Source: Deltaproteobacteria bacterium HGW-Deltaproteobacteria-12
GTDB taxonomy: Bacteria > Desulfobacterota > Syntrophia > Syntrophales > Smithellaceae
NCBI GenBank assembly: GCA_002840565.1
Contig: PHBK01000024.1
Location: 1 to 64,000, forward strand
Direction of reading: 5' to 3'
DNA length: 64,000 nt
The number at the start of each line of letters is the position of its first letter. Position 1 is the stretch's first letter. A program made the position numbers and the translations under genes. The notes under the pieces were generated by a model. That model ran no database searches, was not told the origin of the DNA, and saw only the letters and a list, made by a program, of their open reading frames with translations. Positions 1 through 9,886 of this stretch are shown here, piece after piece.

Positions 1-110
1 TCACCGGTGAGATCATGCGCATGCCCGGCCTGTCCAAGAAGCCGGCGGCGCACAATATCGACATCGACGACGATGGCAATATAACAGGTGTGAGCAGTCG
101 AATAAAATAA
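1..110 (+). CDS. fhs: Formate--tetrahydrofolate ligase, C-terminal end (partial)
   Basis: Only the last 35 residues are in the window, read from position 3 to the TAA at 108-110. The tail contains [18 protein letters not shown] followed by DGNITG, which matches the conserved C-terminus of formate-THF ligase (MPGLPK-PAA-IDID-GxIxG). The enzyme makes 10-formyl-THF from formate, ATP and THF in the cytoplasm. It ends only 18 bases before the GntR regulator. With a GcvT-domain demethylase downstream, C1-THF metabolism is a plausible shared theme. The family call rests on a short segment. Confidence 0.75.
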   Translation, partial: TGEIMRMPGLSKKPAAHNIDIDDDGNITGVSSRIK

Positions 111-128
111 TGTAAAAAGGTGATTTCA

Positions 129-956
129 GTGAAAGAGAAAAAGGAAAGAAAAATCTCCCGCAAAGCCCTTTATTTTGATGTCGTTGATTTTCTCCTGGAA
201 GACATAAAAAACGGCAAATTCCCTCCCGGATCAAAGCTGCCCTCCGAGGATCAATTAGCCCGTGAATTCTCGGTCAGCCGCGTCACTTTGAGAGAAGCCC
301 TGCGGGTCTTGGAAGATGACGGCGTAATCGTGCGTCGTCACGGGTCGGGAACCTTTGTTCTGGATAAAAGAGCCGTCCCGGTTCAGCCCCTGTCATCCAT
401 TGTGTCCATTTCCACCATTTTCAAGAAAGTAGGATTGGAAGACAGCTTTATAAAAGTAGGGGTGCAGAAAATTCCCGCCACCCAAAGAATTGCAGAAAAG
501 CTGGGAGTTCCCGTCGGTCAGGATACATGGGAGGTGGAAAGGGTGCGCACGATTGGCGAGAAACCAGCCATCTATTCTTTTGATTATTTCCCCGCTGCAC
601 TTGTTCCAGCCGGAGAAGAAAAAAAACTCAACGATTACATACACTCTCTATATCATTTCTTAACTGAGGTATGCGGTCAATCATCGGAGGAAGGCGACTG
701 CACCTTCAAACCCATACTGAGCGACAAAAAACTTTCGACGATTCTGAATATACATGCCGCACAGCCCCTCATGTACGTCGAAACCATTGATTTTAACCAA
801 AACAGAGAACCAATCCTGTACTCCAGGTCGTACTATATTCCGGAATTGTTTGTCTTTCAGGCGCATCGCAACATGGACGAATCGGAAACATATTCCAGGG
901 CTGGCCTGGAGAGGACAGAGCGTTCCGGTAAGCATGAAATATATTCACACAATTAA
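129..956 (+). CDS. GntR-family (HutC/UTRA type) transcriptional regulator
   Basis: DNA-binding regulator of about 275 residues. The N-terminal 75 residues form a GntR winged helix (PPGSKLPSEDQLAREFSVSR, then TLREALRVLEDDG and a RRHGSGTFV wing). The C-terminal part resembles a UTRA ligand-binding domain ending near EPILYSRSYYIPELFVF. I chose the GTG at 129 because AAGG at 117-120 sits 8 bases upstream; the in-frame GTG at 120 has no room for a ribosome site. It lies directly upstream of the aminotransferase/Xsc cluster and probably controls it in response to a substrate or intermediate. The ligand is unknown. Confidence 0.88.
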   Translation: MKEKKERKISRKALYFDVVDFLLEDIKNGKFPPGSKLPSEDQLAREFSVSRVTLREALRVLEDDGVIVRRHGSGTFVLDKRAVPVQPLSSIVSISTIFKKVGLEDSFIKVGVQKIPATQRIAEKLGVPVGQDTWEVERVRTIGEKPAIYSFDYFPAALVPAGEEKKLNDYIHSLYHFLTEVCGQSSEEGDCTFKPILSDKKLSTILNIHAAQPLMYVETIDFNQNREPILYSRSYYIPELFVFQAHRNMDESETYSRAGLERTERSGKHEIYSHN

Positions 957-980
957 AGCGAAATAAGGAGAACAAACACA

Positions 981-2345
981 ATGAATAAAACAACAACCGC
1001 CCCCTTGGGCGCCGAAACAATCCGGCAGTATGAGCTCGATCATGTTCTTTATCCCTGGGTAGCTCAAAAGACCATCAACCCGATTATTATCGACCATGCG
1101 AAAGGAAATTATGTTTATGACCTCTCCGGCCGCAAGATACTCGATTTTACTTCGATGTTCGTTTTCAGCAATCTGGGGCATGCCGACGACAGGGTAGTCC
1201 GGGCGATCGCCGACCAGGCGGCCAAGCTTCCCGCCGTTGCCTCCGCCTTCGCCACCGAACCCAAAGCAAAACTGGCAAGATTGCTGGCGGAAATTACCCC
1301 GGGCGACATCAACAAGACCTTCTTTTCCACCAGCGGGGCGGAAGCCAATGAAGGGGCAATTAAACTGGCGCGGATGGCCACCGGAAAATCGAAGATCATC
1401 GCCCGCTGGAGAACATACCATGGGTCAACCATGGGGGCCATGGCCCTTTCCAATGACTACCGCAACTGGGCCTGTGAACCATCCATTCCCGGCGTTGTCC
1501 ACTGCCTTGATCCTTATTGCTACCGCTGCCCCTTTGGACTGACCTACCCCGGCTGCGACCTGCAATGCGCCAAGCACGTGGAAGATGTGGTCCGTTTTGA
1601 AGGCGGAGCCAAAAGAGTTGCCGCTTTCATTGCCGAGCCGATAGTGGGAGCCAATGGCGTTATTGTTCCCCCGGATGGATACTGGCAGAAGATCCGTGAA
1701 ATCTGCGACAAATATGAAATGCTCATGATCTGTGACGAAGTAATGACCGGTTTTGGCCGCACGGGAAAATGGTTCGGCATCGAAAACTGGGGAGTAGTTC
1801 CCGACATAATTACTCTGGCCAAAGGAATCACCAGCGGCTACGTGCCCCTGGGGGCAACCAGTGTCCGGCCGGGGGTGGCGGAAAAATTTGAAGCCAATGC
1901 CTACGTCCATGGTCATACCTACAGCGGGCATACGCTGGCCATGGCCGCCGGAGTGGCCACTATCGAAGCCTACAAGGAAGACGGCCTCATCGAGAAATCG
2001 GCCGAGTTGGGGAAGTATCTGCTCGCAAAAGCCCGGGAACTCCAGGAAAAGCATGTCAGCATCGGAGACGTGCGCGGCATGGGTCTTTTTGTCGGCATGG
2101 AACTGGTAAAAAACCGCAAAACCAAAGAACCTATTCATGACGGACTGGTCGAAGGCCCCAGGCCGCCGACGGCCAAGATGAAGGTTCTGGCGGAAGCGAT
2201 GAAGGAAGGTGTTTACTGTCTGCCCGGAGGAGTCAGCGTAATCATGATGGCTCCCCCTCTGACCATTACTAAAGATGAAATAAACCATGCCGTGGATGTG
2301 CTGGACCGGGCCCTGGTTATTGCGGATAAAGAGACAGAGGGCTGA
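981..2345 (+). CDS. Class III PLP aminotransferase, probably taurine-type (Toa/Tpa-like)
   Basis: Fold-type I aminotransferase of 454 residues with family landmarks: STSGAEANEGAIK for phosphate binding, YHGSTMGAMALS, DEVMTGFGRTGKWF with the cofactor Asp, and Schiff-base Lys281 in TLAKGITSG. A cysteine-rich insert (DPYCYRCPFGLTYPGC) resembles what I recall of proteins annotated taurine--2-oxoglutarate aminotransferase. An xsc gene in the same cluster supports taurine to sulfoacetaldehyde as the reaction. Other omega-amino acids (beta-alanine, GABA) remain possible because class III specificity cannot be read from sequence alone. AAGGAG lies upstream of the ATG, and the next gene starts 28 bases downstream. 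Confidence 0.8.
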   Translation: MNKTTTAPLGAETIRQYELDHVLYPWVAQKTINPIIIDHAKGNYVYDLSGRKILDFTSMFVFSNLGHADDRVVRAIADQAAKLPAVASAFATEPKAKLARLLAEITPGDINKTFFSTSGAEANEGAIKLARMATGKSKIIARWRTYHGSTMGAMALSNDYRNWACEPSIPGVVHCLDPYCYRCPFGLTYPGCDLQCAKHVEDVVRFEGGAKRVAAFIAEPIVGANGVIVPPDGYWQKIREICDKYEMLMICDEVMTGFGRTGKWFGIENWGVVPDIITLAKGITSGYVPLGATSVRPGVAEKFEANAYVHGHTYSGHTLAMAAGVATIEAYKEDGLIEKSAELGKYLLAKARELQEKHVSIGDVRGMGLFVGMELVKNRKTKEPIHDGLVEGPRPPTAKMKVLAEAMKEGVYCLPGGVSVIMMAPPLTITKDEINHAVDVLDRALVIADKETEG

Positions 2346-2373
2346 CCCACTTAACGAATAAAGGGAAAATACG

Positions 2374-4791
2374 ATGAAAACGCATGCGCGCGTCGTCGTT
2401 ATCGGCGGCGGAATAAACGGCTGTTCTGTTCTTTATCACCTGGCCAAACTGGGATGGACGGATATCGTTCTGGTGGAAAAAAATGAATTAACTTCCGGTT
2501 CCACGTGGATCGCCGCCGGCAATGTTGTGCAATGGGCGGCGACAAGGACAAATTCCCGTTTGCACCAGTACAGCATCAAACTTTATCAGGAGCTGGAAGC
2601 CGAAACCGGACAGAGCACCGGCTGGCATACTACCGGCAGCCTGCGCCTGGCAACAAACAAAGACCGCTTCGATGAATACCGGCATATACTGTCCAAAGAC
2701 CACGCCCTCGGACTGGAATGCTGCCTGGTAAGCCCGGGTGAGGCCAGAAAACTTTTTCCTTTCATGAATGATGACGGATTGGTCGGAGCCATGTACCATG
2801 TCCACGACGGACATTGCGATCCGGTGGGTACAACCAATGCCCTGGCCATCGGAGCCAGACAGTTGGGAGCGGAAATCTACCGGTTCAACCGGGTCACCAA
2901 CCTGTCCCGCACCGGCGGCGGGGAATGGATTGTTCATACCGAAAAAGGCGATATCACCTGCGAAATAGTTGTTAATGCCGCCGGGCTCTGGGCTGACCGT
3001 ATCGCCGCCATGGTGGGAGTATATTTGCCGATAATCCCGATGGAACATCATCATTTGATGTTTGAGGATCTTCCCGAAATTGAGAATCTGCCGGGCGAGC
3101 TGATTTCCCTGCGTGATCCGGACGTTCCTTACTATCTGCGCCGGGAGCTCAACACTCTGCTCGTCGGCCCTTATGAAGCCAGGTGCAAGTCCTGGAACGC
3201 CCATAACGTCCCCTGGGATTATGCCGCGGCGGATCTGCCCACCGATATGGAGCGTATTCAGGATTACATCCTGCAGCTGCTGGAGAGGGTCCCCATACTC
3301 CGGGAAGCAGGAATGAAACACATTCAAAATGGACCCATCACCTATACTCCGGACAGTCAGCAGCTCCTGGGGCCGGTCTATGGAGTTCCCAACTTCTATT
3401 CGATGGCGGGTTGCAATTTCGGCATTACCCAGGCCGGCGGGGTTGGCAAGTACCTGGCCGAATGGATAGTGGATGGTGAACCAAGCATTGATCTGTCCAC
3501 CCTCGATCCCCGCCGCTTCGGCACCTGGACCAGCAAAAAATACACCCTGGCCAAAGTCCATGAAGCCTATCGTCTTCAGTATCAACTGACTGTGCCGGAC
3601 AACGAACGTGACGCCGGAAGGCCGGTCAAATCCGTGCCCATCTGCGACCTGCAGAAAGAGCAGGGAGCCGTATTCGGCAGCCGCTACGGTTGGGAAAGAG
3701 TCAACTGGTTTGCCCCGCCCGGCGTCGAAGCCGTGGACCGCTACTCCTTCCGCAGGAACAATAATTACATTGACCATGTTCGGAACGAGTGCCTGGCCGC
3801 CCGGGACCACGTGGCCGTATACGAACTCTCCGCCTTCGGAAAATTTGAAATATCCGGCCCCGGAGCGGCCGGATACCTTGACCATCTGACCTGCGGGCGT
3901 CTGCCCGTTTTGGGGCGGGCCGGGTATAATCTCATGCTCACCCCCAAAGGCACTATTATCGAAGATATGACCATTACCCGGCTTAGTGATGACCAATTTT
4001 ATGTTGTCACACCGGCTGTCAGCGAAGTGCTGGTCCTGCAGCACATGGAAGATCATTTGCCCGTCGGCGGCAGCGTAACAATTAATAATGTAACAACCCG
4101 CCTGGGCGTTCTGACGGTCATCGGCCCGAAATCCCGGGATCTGCTGGCCAGAATTACCGAAGCGGATCTCAGCAATGAACAGCACCCCTATTTATCCTGC
4201 CGGAATATCCATATCGGTGTTGCACCGGTCCGGGCCATCCGGATGAATTTTGCCGGTGAGCTGGGCTGGGAGCTCCACCATGATCTCGTCTATCAACGGG
4301 CAATCTATTCGGATATTCTGCGGGCCGGCCGGGAGTTCGGATTAGTCAACTGCGGCCTGCGGGCGGTGCTGAACTCCCTGCGCCTGGAAAAAGGATTCCA
4401 TATGGCCGCCGATTTTTCCGAAGCAACACCGCTGGAAGCCGGATTGGAGGCGTTTGTTAATTTCAAAAAAGATAATTTTATCGGCCGGGAAGCCCTGCTC
4501 CGTCAAAAAGAACAGGGAATAAAAAGCAAACTGGTGATGCTGGATATAGATGCCGATGATGCCGACGCCTACGGCGACGAATGCATCTGGTGCAATAATG
4601 AGGCCGTGGGCCGCATCACTTCGGGCGGCCGGGGGCACCGGATAGAAAAAAGCCTCGCTTTTGGTTTTGTGAAACCGGAGTTGTCGTCAATCGGGACAAG
4701 ATTGGAAGTGGAAATTTTGGATGTGCGGCGACCGGCGGTTGTGGTCAAATCGCCCTGTTACGATCCGGAAAACAGGAAAGTCCGCGCCTGA
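2374..4791 (+). CDS. Dimethylglycine/sarcosine dehydrogenase-like FAD oxidoreductase fused to GcvT domain
   Basis: An 805-residue two-module protein. Residues 1-400 are a DAO-type FAD oxidoreductase starting with the dinucleotide motif VVVIGGGINGCSVLYHLAKLG. Residues about 450-800 are a GcvT/aminomethyltransferase module (GPGAAGYLDHLTCGRLP, ELGWELHHD, SLRLEKGFHMAADFSEATPLEAGLEAFVNFKKDNFIGREAL). This architecture oxidatively demethylates N-methyl amines and passes the methyl carbon to THF as methylene-THF. The flavin-linking WHAAG of DMGDH/SARDH reads WIAAG here (Ile46), so FAD may be non-covalent. Its place between a taurine-type aminotransferase and xsc suggests an N-methylated aminosulfonate substrate (inference); dimethylglycine or sarcosine are the alternatives. 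Confidence 0.85.
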   Translation: MKTHARVVVIGGGINGCSVLYHLAKLGWTDIVLVEKNELTSGSTWIAAGNVVQWAATRTNSRLHQYSIKLYQELEAETGQSTGWHTTGSLRLATNKDRFDEYRHILSKDHALGLECCLVSPGEARKLFPFMNDDGLVGAMYHVHDGHCDPVGTTNALAIGARQLGAEIYRFNRVTNLSRTGGGEWIVHTEKGDITCEIVVNAAGLWADRIAAMVGVYLPIIPMEHHHLMFEDLPEIENLPGELISLRDPDVPYYLRRELNTLLVGPYEARCKSWNAHNVPWDYAAADLPTDMERIQDYILQLLERVPILREAGMKHIQNGPITYTPDSQQLLGPVYGVPNFYSMAGCNFGITQAGGVGKYLAEWIVDGEPSIDLSTLDPRRFGTWTSKKYTLAKVHEAYRLQYQLTVPDNERDAGRPVKSVPICDLQKEQGAVFGSRYGWERVNWFAPPGVEAVDRYSFRRNNNYIDHVRNECLAARDHVAVYELSAFGKFEISGPGAAGYLDHLTCGRLPVLGRAGYNLMLTPKGTIIEDMTITRLSDDQFYVVTPAVSEVLVLQHMEDHLPVGGSVTINNVTTRLGVLTVIGPKSRDLLARITEADLSNEQHPYLSCRNIHIGVAPVRAIRMNFAGELGWELHHDLVYQRAIYSDILRAGREFGLVNCGLRAVLNSLRLEKGFHMAADFSEATPLEAGLEAFVNFKKDNFIGREALLRQKEQGIKSKLVMLDIDADDADAYGDECIWCNNEAVGRITSGGRGHRIEKSLAFGFVKPELSSIGTRLEVEILDVRRPAVVVKSPCYDPENRKVRA

Positions 4792-4832
4792 TAAGCTCCG
4801 CCAACCTTTGAGAATTGATGGAGGAACTATTT

Positions 4833-6509
4833 ATGACCGTCCAGACAAAAATTTTTACAGCCAAAAAAATACTTACGATGTGCCCGGAGCAGCCCTTCGC
4901 CACGGCAGTAGCTGTAAAGGACGGCCGCATTCTCGCGGTGGGCGAATTAAATGACCTCATTTACTGGGTCAAACAATCTCCCTTCACACCCTATGAAGTG
5001 GAAACAACACTGCAAAATAAGGTGCTTCTGCCCGGACTTGTTGATCCGCATACCCACGTGGAGGCGCAGGGACTCTTATACAGCGGCCATTTTGTTGCCC
5101 AGATTCCCTGGCCGCGGCCGGAAGGCGGATTTTATCCGGTTTATCCCACCAAGGCGGATGTACTGGCGAGGCTAAAAGAACTGGACCGGGAACTGCCGCC
5201 CGGACAATTGCTTTATGGAGTCGCCTACGATGAAAATAAAATCGGGGGGGGATTGCATGTCGATGAGCTCAATACCGTTTCCACCACGCGTCCTATCCTG
5301 GTTTCCAACCTCGTTTTCCACCGCTTCTGGGTAAACAGTTTTACCCTGCAAAAAGCAGGCATCAGCGCAGACAATATCCCTGCCGGAGTAGAAAAGGGAC
5401 CGGACGGCAAGCCCAACGGAACCCTGATCGAAGCTAAAGGACTGATGAGCATACTGGCAGTAATTGCGGAATTGTTTGGCGATCAGGAGAAGAAAACATC
5501 TTCTATTCTGCCGCTTTTCGCTGCCGGAGGAAACACCACAGTCTGTGACGCAGCCCTGGGTTCCCTGGGCAGCATACGAGGATCAATAAACTCTTATCTG
5601 GGCATGCTGGCCAAACCGGAGATTAAACTGAGGGTTGTCGGCCTGCCCTGGTGGCGAGTGGGAATTCCGGAAGCCGGATCGCTGGAGAAATTTATCGAAA
5701 TGTATAAGGAATCAATGGTTCAATCCACCGATAAATTCCGGCTGGGCGCAGTAAAATTATACATTGACGGGTCCATTATTTCGCATACCACTCCGCTGGG
5801 CTGGCCGGGCTACTGGGACGGTTCGCCCGAAGGCCATATGCAGGAGAATCCGGAGGAGATTAAATCATTAATCATGCGGCTGCACGAAGCAGGAATTTCC
5901 ACCATTACCCATACCAACACAGCCGCGGCATTTCAGTTTGTTCTCGATGCCGTCAAAGAAGCGCAAACCCGCTGTTACCGACCGGACATGCGCCACCGTG
6001 CTGATCATTGCTACACGATTACGGAAGCACAACTGCGCACCGCCAAGGAGCTGGGCGTAGCCGTATCATTTTTTTCCACCCAGATTTATTATTATGGAGA
6101 TGCCCATTTGAAAATCCAGGGTCCGAATCGCGCCCATCAAATCACACCGATCGGCACGGCCAAGAGGCTCGGTGTTTCCTGGACTTTCCACAACGATCCG
6201 CCGGGCTCCCCTCAGTTGCCCTGGATTGGCGCCTGGGCCGCAGTGCAACGTAAAACAATGGAATCAGGAACAGTGCTCGGTCCGAATCAGAGAGTCTCTG
6301 TTGAAGATGCCCTGAGAGCCATGACGATTGAAGCCGCCTACCAGCTTCAGCTCAACCGGGAAATCGGCAGCATCGAGCTGGGGAAAAAGGCGGATTTTTG
6401 CGTTCTCGACGCCGATCCCCTGGAGATTGATCCGTTGGAGCTGAAAGATATTCCTGTATGGGGAACTGTTTTTGGAGGAGAATTAAACCCTGCGAAAGGA
6501 GGTAAATGA
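4833..6509 (+). CDS. Amidohydrolase family 3 (YtcJ-like) metal-dependent hydrolase
   Basis: A 558-residue amidohydrolase-superfamily protein with an N-terminal beta-sandwich strand, the metal-binding GLVDPHTHVEAQG (HxH), a later RHRADHCYTITEAQL and FHNDPPGSP near the C-terminus. It ends with the family tail LGKKADFCVLDADPLEIDP. The usual HxxGDxA motif reads HTNTAAA here, so metal chemistry may differ from YtcJ. I start at ATG 4833, 8 bases after GGAGG; upstream TTG/ATG codons overlap that ribosome site. It follows the DMGDH-like gene by 41 bases. It may release an amine from an N-acyl or other amide precursor, but the substrate is unknown. Confidence 0.82.
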   Translation: MTVQTKIFTAKKILTMCPEQPFATAVAVKDGRILAVGELNDLIYWVKQSPFTPYEVETTLQNKVLLPGLVDPHTHVEAQGLLYSGHFVAQIPWPRPEGGFYPVYPTKADVLARLKELDRELPPGQLLYGVAYDENKIGGGLHVDELNTVSTTRPILVSNLVFHRFWVNSFTLQKAGISADNIPAGVEKGPDGKPNGTLIEAKGLMSILAVIAELFGDQEKKTSSILPLFAAGGNTTVCDAALGSLGSIRGSINSYLGMLAKPEIKLRVVGLPWWRVGIPEAGSLEKFIEMYKESMVQSTDKFRLGAVKLYIDGSIISHTTPLGWPGYWDGSPEGHMQENPEEIKSLIMRLHEAGISTITHTNTAAAFQFVLDAVKEAQTRCYRPDMRHRADHCYTITEAQLRTAKELGVAVSFFSTQIYYYGDAHLKIQGPNRAHQITPIGTAKRLGVSWTFHNDPPGSPQLPWIGAWAAVQRKTMESGTVLGPNQRVSVEDALRAMTIEAAYQLQLNREIGSIELGKKADFCVLDADPLEIDPLELKDIPVWGTVFGGELNPAKGGK

Positions 6510-6563
6510 TTTTCCACTCTGTGGGTAATTTCAGAGTATAGATGTCCGGAAAAGTAAATATTG

Positions 6564-6624
6564 TTAATCCCGCTGCTGCGGGGCGAGTGTTAATTCTCCA
6601 CAGCTTGCTGCTGGGTGGTTGATT
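6564..6624. repeat. Dispersed intergenic repeat, uninterrupted copy
   Basis: A 61-bp structured sequence in the 155-bp gap before the MFS gene. It begins TTAATCCCGCTGCTGCGGG (hairpin CCCGC-TGCT-GCGGG) and ends GGTGGTTGATT. The same sequence occurs in inverted orientation at 45348-45662, where it is split by a 245-bp insertion. Beyond the exact 19-base first segment, the other part matches with a few substitutions. Function unknown; it may be an RNA hairpin or a small repeat family. Confidence 0.75.
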
Positions 6625-6664
6625 AATGTTTTTACTATAAAAAATATTTAAGGGAGGATTTTTT

Positions 6665-7969
6665 ATGGCAACAAAACCCGTTCCTGAAGGGTATCTGTTT
6701 TCCAAGGGTTACACATATTATGTTTTTGGCCTGGTCTGTCTGCTGATGATGTTTGATTTTGCCGACCGCATGATCATCTCGTCGATACTGCCGCTAATCA
6801 AGAAAGAATGGGTCCTGACCGATGCCCAGTGCGGTTTGCTGTCGACTGCCGTGTCGGTGTGCATGTTCCTTTTTGTCGTGCCGATATCCATTCTGGTAGA
6901 CCGCTGGAGCAGGCGTAAAGCGATCGCTTTGATGTCCGCCTTGTGGAGCATTGCCGCCGGTGCCGGCGCTTTTGTCACCAGTTTTACACAGCTTCTGATA
7001 ACCCGTGCGTTTATCGGCATCGGGGAGGCCGCTTATGCTCCGGCCGGCGTATCCCTGATTTCGGCCCTGTTTCCGGAAAAGAGGCGCGCTGTTATGATCG
7101 GCACTTTTAATGCCTTTATTGGTATCGGCATGGTTGTCGGCATGATGGCCGGCGCGGCGATAGCCGTCAAGTGGGGCTGGCGCCATGCCTTAGGCATTGT
7201 CGCCCTGCCGGGACTGATCCTGGCAATTCTGATGTACTTCACCAAGGAATATAAAACAATTGCCTTGGAGCGTAAAGTGGATGCTCCCGTCGCCGGAGGA
7301 GCCAAGGCGGTCCAATTGTCCAAAAAAAAGATCATCATTGATTTCTTTAAGACACCTTCGTTGCTCACCTCCTACATATCTTTTGCCACCCAGTCTTTTG
7401 TTTATATGTCGATCATCATCTTCCTGCCCACCTACTACATGCGTACCTGGGGGGTGTCGCTGCAACAGGCTTCTACAATGACCAGTGTGCCCATTGTGAT
7501 TTTAATCGTTGCCGGACCTATCGGGGGCTGGATAATGGACAAGTGGATGTCAAAAAACGTCACCGCCCGGATGTATTTTCCCACTATTAGCTATGCACTG
7601 GCCGCAACCTTCATGATGTGCTCTTTTGGTTTGCTGCCTCCGGGAAATCTGGCCTATGTTCTTTTGTTGATCGGATTCTTCATGCATGCGGCAGCCGGCA
7701 GCGGACCTATTTGCGTCACTCAGGAAGTTACCCACCCGGGCGTCCGGGCCATGACTTATGGTGTGGGCCTGGTCTTCCAGCATCTGCTGGGCTCTGCCCC
7801 CGGACCGCTGGTTTCGGGTCTGATTTCCGATAAATTCGGCCTTCCCTCAGCCATGCTTTTCGCTTCGTCTGTGGGACTGATTTCAGCGGTGGTTTTATTC
7901 ATCGGATCTTTTTACTATAAAAAAGACCGAGAAAACGTAGAAAAAGTTGTTTTACAGGCGGAAAATTAA
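6665..7969 (+). CDS. Major facilitator superfamily transporter
   Basis: A 434-residue integral membrane protein with about 12 hydrophobic segments. MFS signatures include VDRWSRRKAIALM between helices 2 and 3 and RAFIGIGEAAYAPAGVSLIS in helices 4-5. The FPEKRR motif and a large hydrophilic loop around residues 190-225 separate the two halves. The Spinster/ACS-like N-terminal half suggests an organic anion or lipid-like substrate. GGGAGG lies just upstream of the ATG. It lies inside the aminotransferase-amidohydrolase-xsc cluster on the same strand and is the likely uptake system for its substrate, or a sulfite/sulfonate exporter. Direction and substrate are not shown by the sequence. Confidence 0.88.
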   Translation: MATKPVPEGYLFSKGYTYYVFGLVCLLMMFDFADRMIISSILPLIKKEWVLTDAQCGLLSTAVSVCMFLFVVPISILVDRWSRRKAIALMSALWSIAAGAGAFVTSFTQLLITRAFIGIGEAAYAPAGVSLISALFPEKRRAVMIGTFNAFIGIGMVVGMMAGAAIAVKWGWRHALGIVALPGLILAILMYFTKEYKTIALERKVDAPVAGGAKAVQLSKKKIIIDFFKTPSLLTSYISFATQSFVYMSIIIFLPTYYMRTWGVSLQQASTMTSVPIVILIVAGPIGGWIMDKWMSKNVTARMYFPTISYALAATFMMCSFGLLPPGNLAYVLLLIGFFMHAAAGSGPICVTQEVTHPGVRAMTYGVGLVFQHLLGSAPGPLVSGLISDKFGLPSAMLFASSVGLISAVVLFIGSFYYKKDRENVEKVVLQAEN

Positions 7970-8016
7970 AACGGTTTGTACAAATTAATAACTATTTTTA
8001 AATGGAGGTTGTAGAA

Positions 8017-9777
8017 ATGAAAAAAGTAAAAATGACGCCCAGCGAAGCGATTGTCGAAACCCTGCTGGCGGAGGGTGTAGATCACGTGACGGGCATTGTC
8101 GGCTCCGCCTTTATGGATATGCTGGATCTTTTTCCGGCAGCCGGAATCAAATTTATTCCTGTTCGCCACGAGCAGAGCGCAGCTCATATGGAAGATGCCT
8201 ATTGCCGCATTTCCGGACGCTGCGGTGTTGTCACCGGACAGAATGGCCCCGGGATCACCAACATGGTGACGTCGGTTGCCGCAGCGAACATGGGTCATAC
8301 CCCTCTCGTGATTATCTCCCCGTCGGCGGGGACGCCCACCATCGGCTGGGACGGTTTCCAGGAATGCGATCAGATGTCCGTCTTCAGGGCCATCACCAAA
8401 GCAGTCGTCCGTGTTCCTCATCCTAAAAGAGCCGCCGATTGCCTGAGAACCGCCTTCCGCATTGCCTACGCCGACCGCGGCGCCGTCCTGTATGATATTC
8501 CCCGGGATTATTTCTACGGCGAGATGGAAGATACAATTCTGAAGCCCTCCCAATACCGGGTGGATGCGCGGGGATGCGGTTCCCAGGAGCAGCTGGACCG
8601 GGCGGCCGAACTTCTGGCCAAGGCCAAGAATCCCGTCATCGTTTCCGGCCGCGGTGTCGTTGATGCCGACGCGCTGGACATCGTCAAAGCCATCGCCGAA
8701 CACCTGACGGCACCCGTGGCGGTCACCTATCTGCACAATGACGCTTTTTACAGCAACCATCCGCTCGCTGTCGGCCCCATCGGGTATATGGGCTCCAAGG
8801 CAGCCATGAAAACACTGGCCAAAGCCGATGTCATGCTCGCCATCGGCACCCGGCTCTCCGTATTTGGAACTCTCCCGCAGTACGATATCAATTACTTCCC
8901 GGATAATGCCAAGATCATCCAGGTCGATATCAACCCGAAACATATTGCCCGAACCCACCCCATCGAAGTCGGCATCATCGGTGATGCGAAGGATGCTACC
9001 GTCGAAATCCTGAAGCGCCTGAAGGCAATGGACAAAAACCGTAAACCTATAGCCTCGCGTCTGGAAGCCGTAGCCAAACAGAAAAAGATCTGGGAAAAGG
9101 AAATTGTGGATTTAGCGATGGTCAAGGGCAATCCCATGAATCCCCGCCGGGCGCTGCTGGAAATATCCCGGTTGCTCCCGGACAATGCCATTGTTACCAC
9201 CGATATCGGGAATGTCGCCTCCACAGCCAACAGCTATCTCAAGTTTAACCGGTCGCGCCGGCATATTGCCGCCCTGACCTTCGGCAATACAGGTTTTGCT
9301 TATCCGGCAGCTCTGGGCGCCCAGATCGCCGCTCCCAAAGATCCGGTTCTCGCCATTATCGGCGACGGCGCCTGGGGAATGAGTCTCCATGAAGTCAGCA
9401 CCGCTGTGGAGCACAATCTGCCGGTGATTGCCTGCGTCTTCCGGAACATGTGGTGGGGCGCGGAGGCCAAAAACCAGGTTGATTTCTATAACAACCGGTT
9501 TGTCGGGGTGGACATTCCCACACCGGTAAGCTTTGTGCCCGCCGCCAAGGCTCTGGGAGCCAACAGCCTCCAGATCAGCCGGCCCGAAGATATCAAGGAA
9601 GCCTTGAATACGAGCATCAGGAGCCGCAAGCCCACTGTTCTGGAATTCCTGGTGGACGGTAAACAGTTGGCCCCGCCCTTCCGCAAGGACGCACTGGCGC
9701 TGCCCACGCGCTTCCTGCCGAAATATGCTCACCTTGATCATCACAACTGGTACAAGGGAGGAATAGACGATCTATAA
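8017..9777 (+). CDS. xsc: Sulfoacetaldehyde acetyltransferase
   Basis: ThDP-dependent enzyme of 586 residues: sulfoacetaldehyde + phosphate gives acetyl phosphate + sulfite. It matches Xsc rather than acetolactate synthase. The N-terminus reads [21 protein letters not shown], followed by [12 protein letters not shown] with the ThDP-activating Glu52. Later come [37 protein letters not shown], and [12 protein letters not shown] with NNRFVG, which correspond to Xsc landmarks. The ThDP/Mg site is GDGAW at 449-453 with Asn477. Start is ATG 8017, 8 bases after GGAGG; the ATG at 8002 lies before that site. In an anaerobe the sulfite can serve as electron acceptor and acetyl phosphate can yield ATP. 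Confidence 0.9.
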   Translation: MKKVKMTPSEAIVETLLAEGVDHVTGIVGSAFMDMLDLFPAAGIKFIPVRHEQSAAHMEDAYCRISGRCGVVTGQNGPGITNMVTSVAAANMGHTPLVIISPSAGTPTIGWDGFQECDQMSVFRAITKAVVRVPHPKRAADCLRTAFRIAYADRGAVLYDIPRDYFYGEMEDTILKPSQYRVDARGCGSQEQLDRAAELLAKAKNPVIVSGRGVVDADALDIVKAIAEHLTAPVAVTYLHNDAFYSNHPLAVGPIGYMGSKAAMKTLAKADVMLAIGTRLSVFGTLPQYDINYFPDNAKIIQVDINPKHIARTHPIEVGIIGDAKDATVEILKRLKAMDKNRKPIASRLEAVAKQKKIWEKEIVDLAMVKGNPMNPRRALLEISRLLPDNAIVTTDIGNVASTANSYLKFNRSRRHIAALTFGNTGFAYPAALGAQIAAPKDPVLAIIGDGAWGMSLHEVSTAVEHNLPVIACVFRNMWWGAEAKNQVDFYNNRFVGVDIPTPVSFVPAAKALGANSLQISRPEDIKEALNTSIRSRKPTVLEFLVDGKQLAPPFRKDALALPTRFLPKYAHLDHHNWYKGGIDDL

Positions 9778-9815
9778 TAATGTAGATCCGTCCTGTCGCA
9801 ATTTGCAGACTTACC

Positions 9816-9838
9816 ACCCCGCCCGTTACGGGCGGGGT
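9816..9838 (+). terminator. Intrinsic terminator after xsc
   Basis: Perfect 10-bp stem ACCCCGCCCG / CGGGCGGGGT with a TTA loop, followed by ATTTATAA. It lies 39 bases after the xsc stop and before the second amidohydrolase. The T tract is short, so termination may be partial. Confidence 0.7.
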
Positions 9839-9886
9839 ATTTATAAATTCAACATCTTTTTCATTAAAAACTAAGGGGATGGGGAT

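Noticed and set aside
2488-4185. A long open frame (about 565 codons) antisense to the DMGDH-like gene
   Set aside because: It mirrors the codon pattern of the plus-strand gene, has no family motifs and no ribosome site. Similar antisense frames over other genes were rejected for the same reason.
8017-9777. Acetolactate synthase or oxalyl-CoA decarboxylase as identity of the ThDP enzyme
   Set aside because: The N-terminal [18 protein letters not shown] and the [18 protein letters not shown] segments fit Xsc, and no ilvN or ilvC is nearby.
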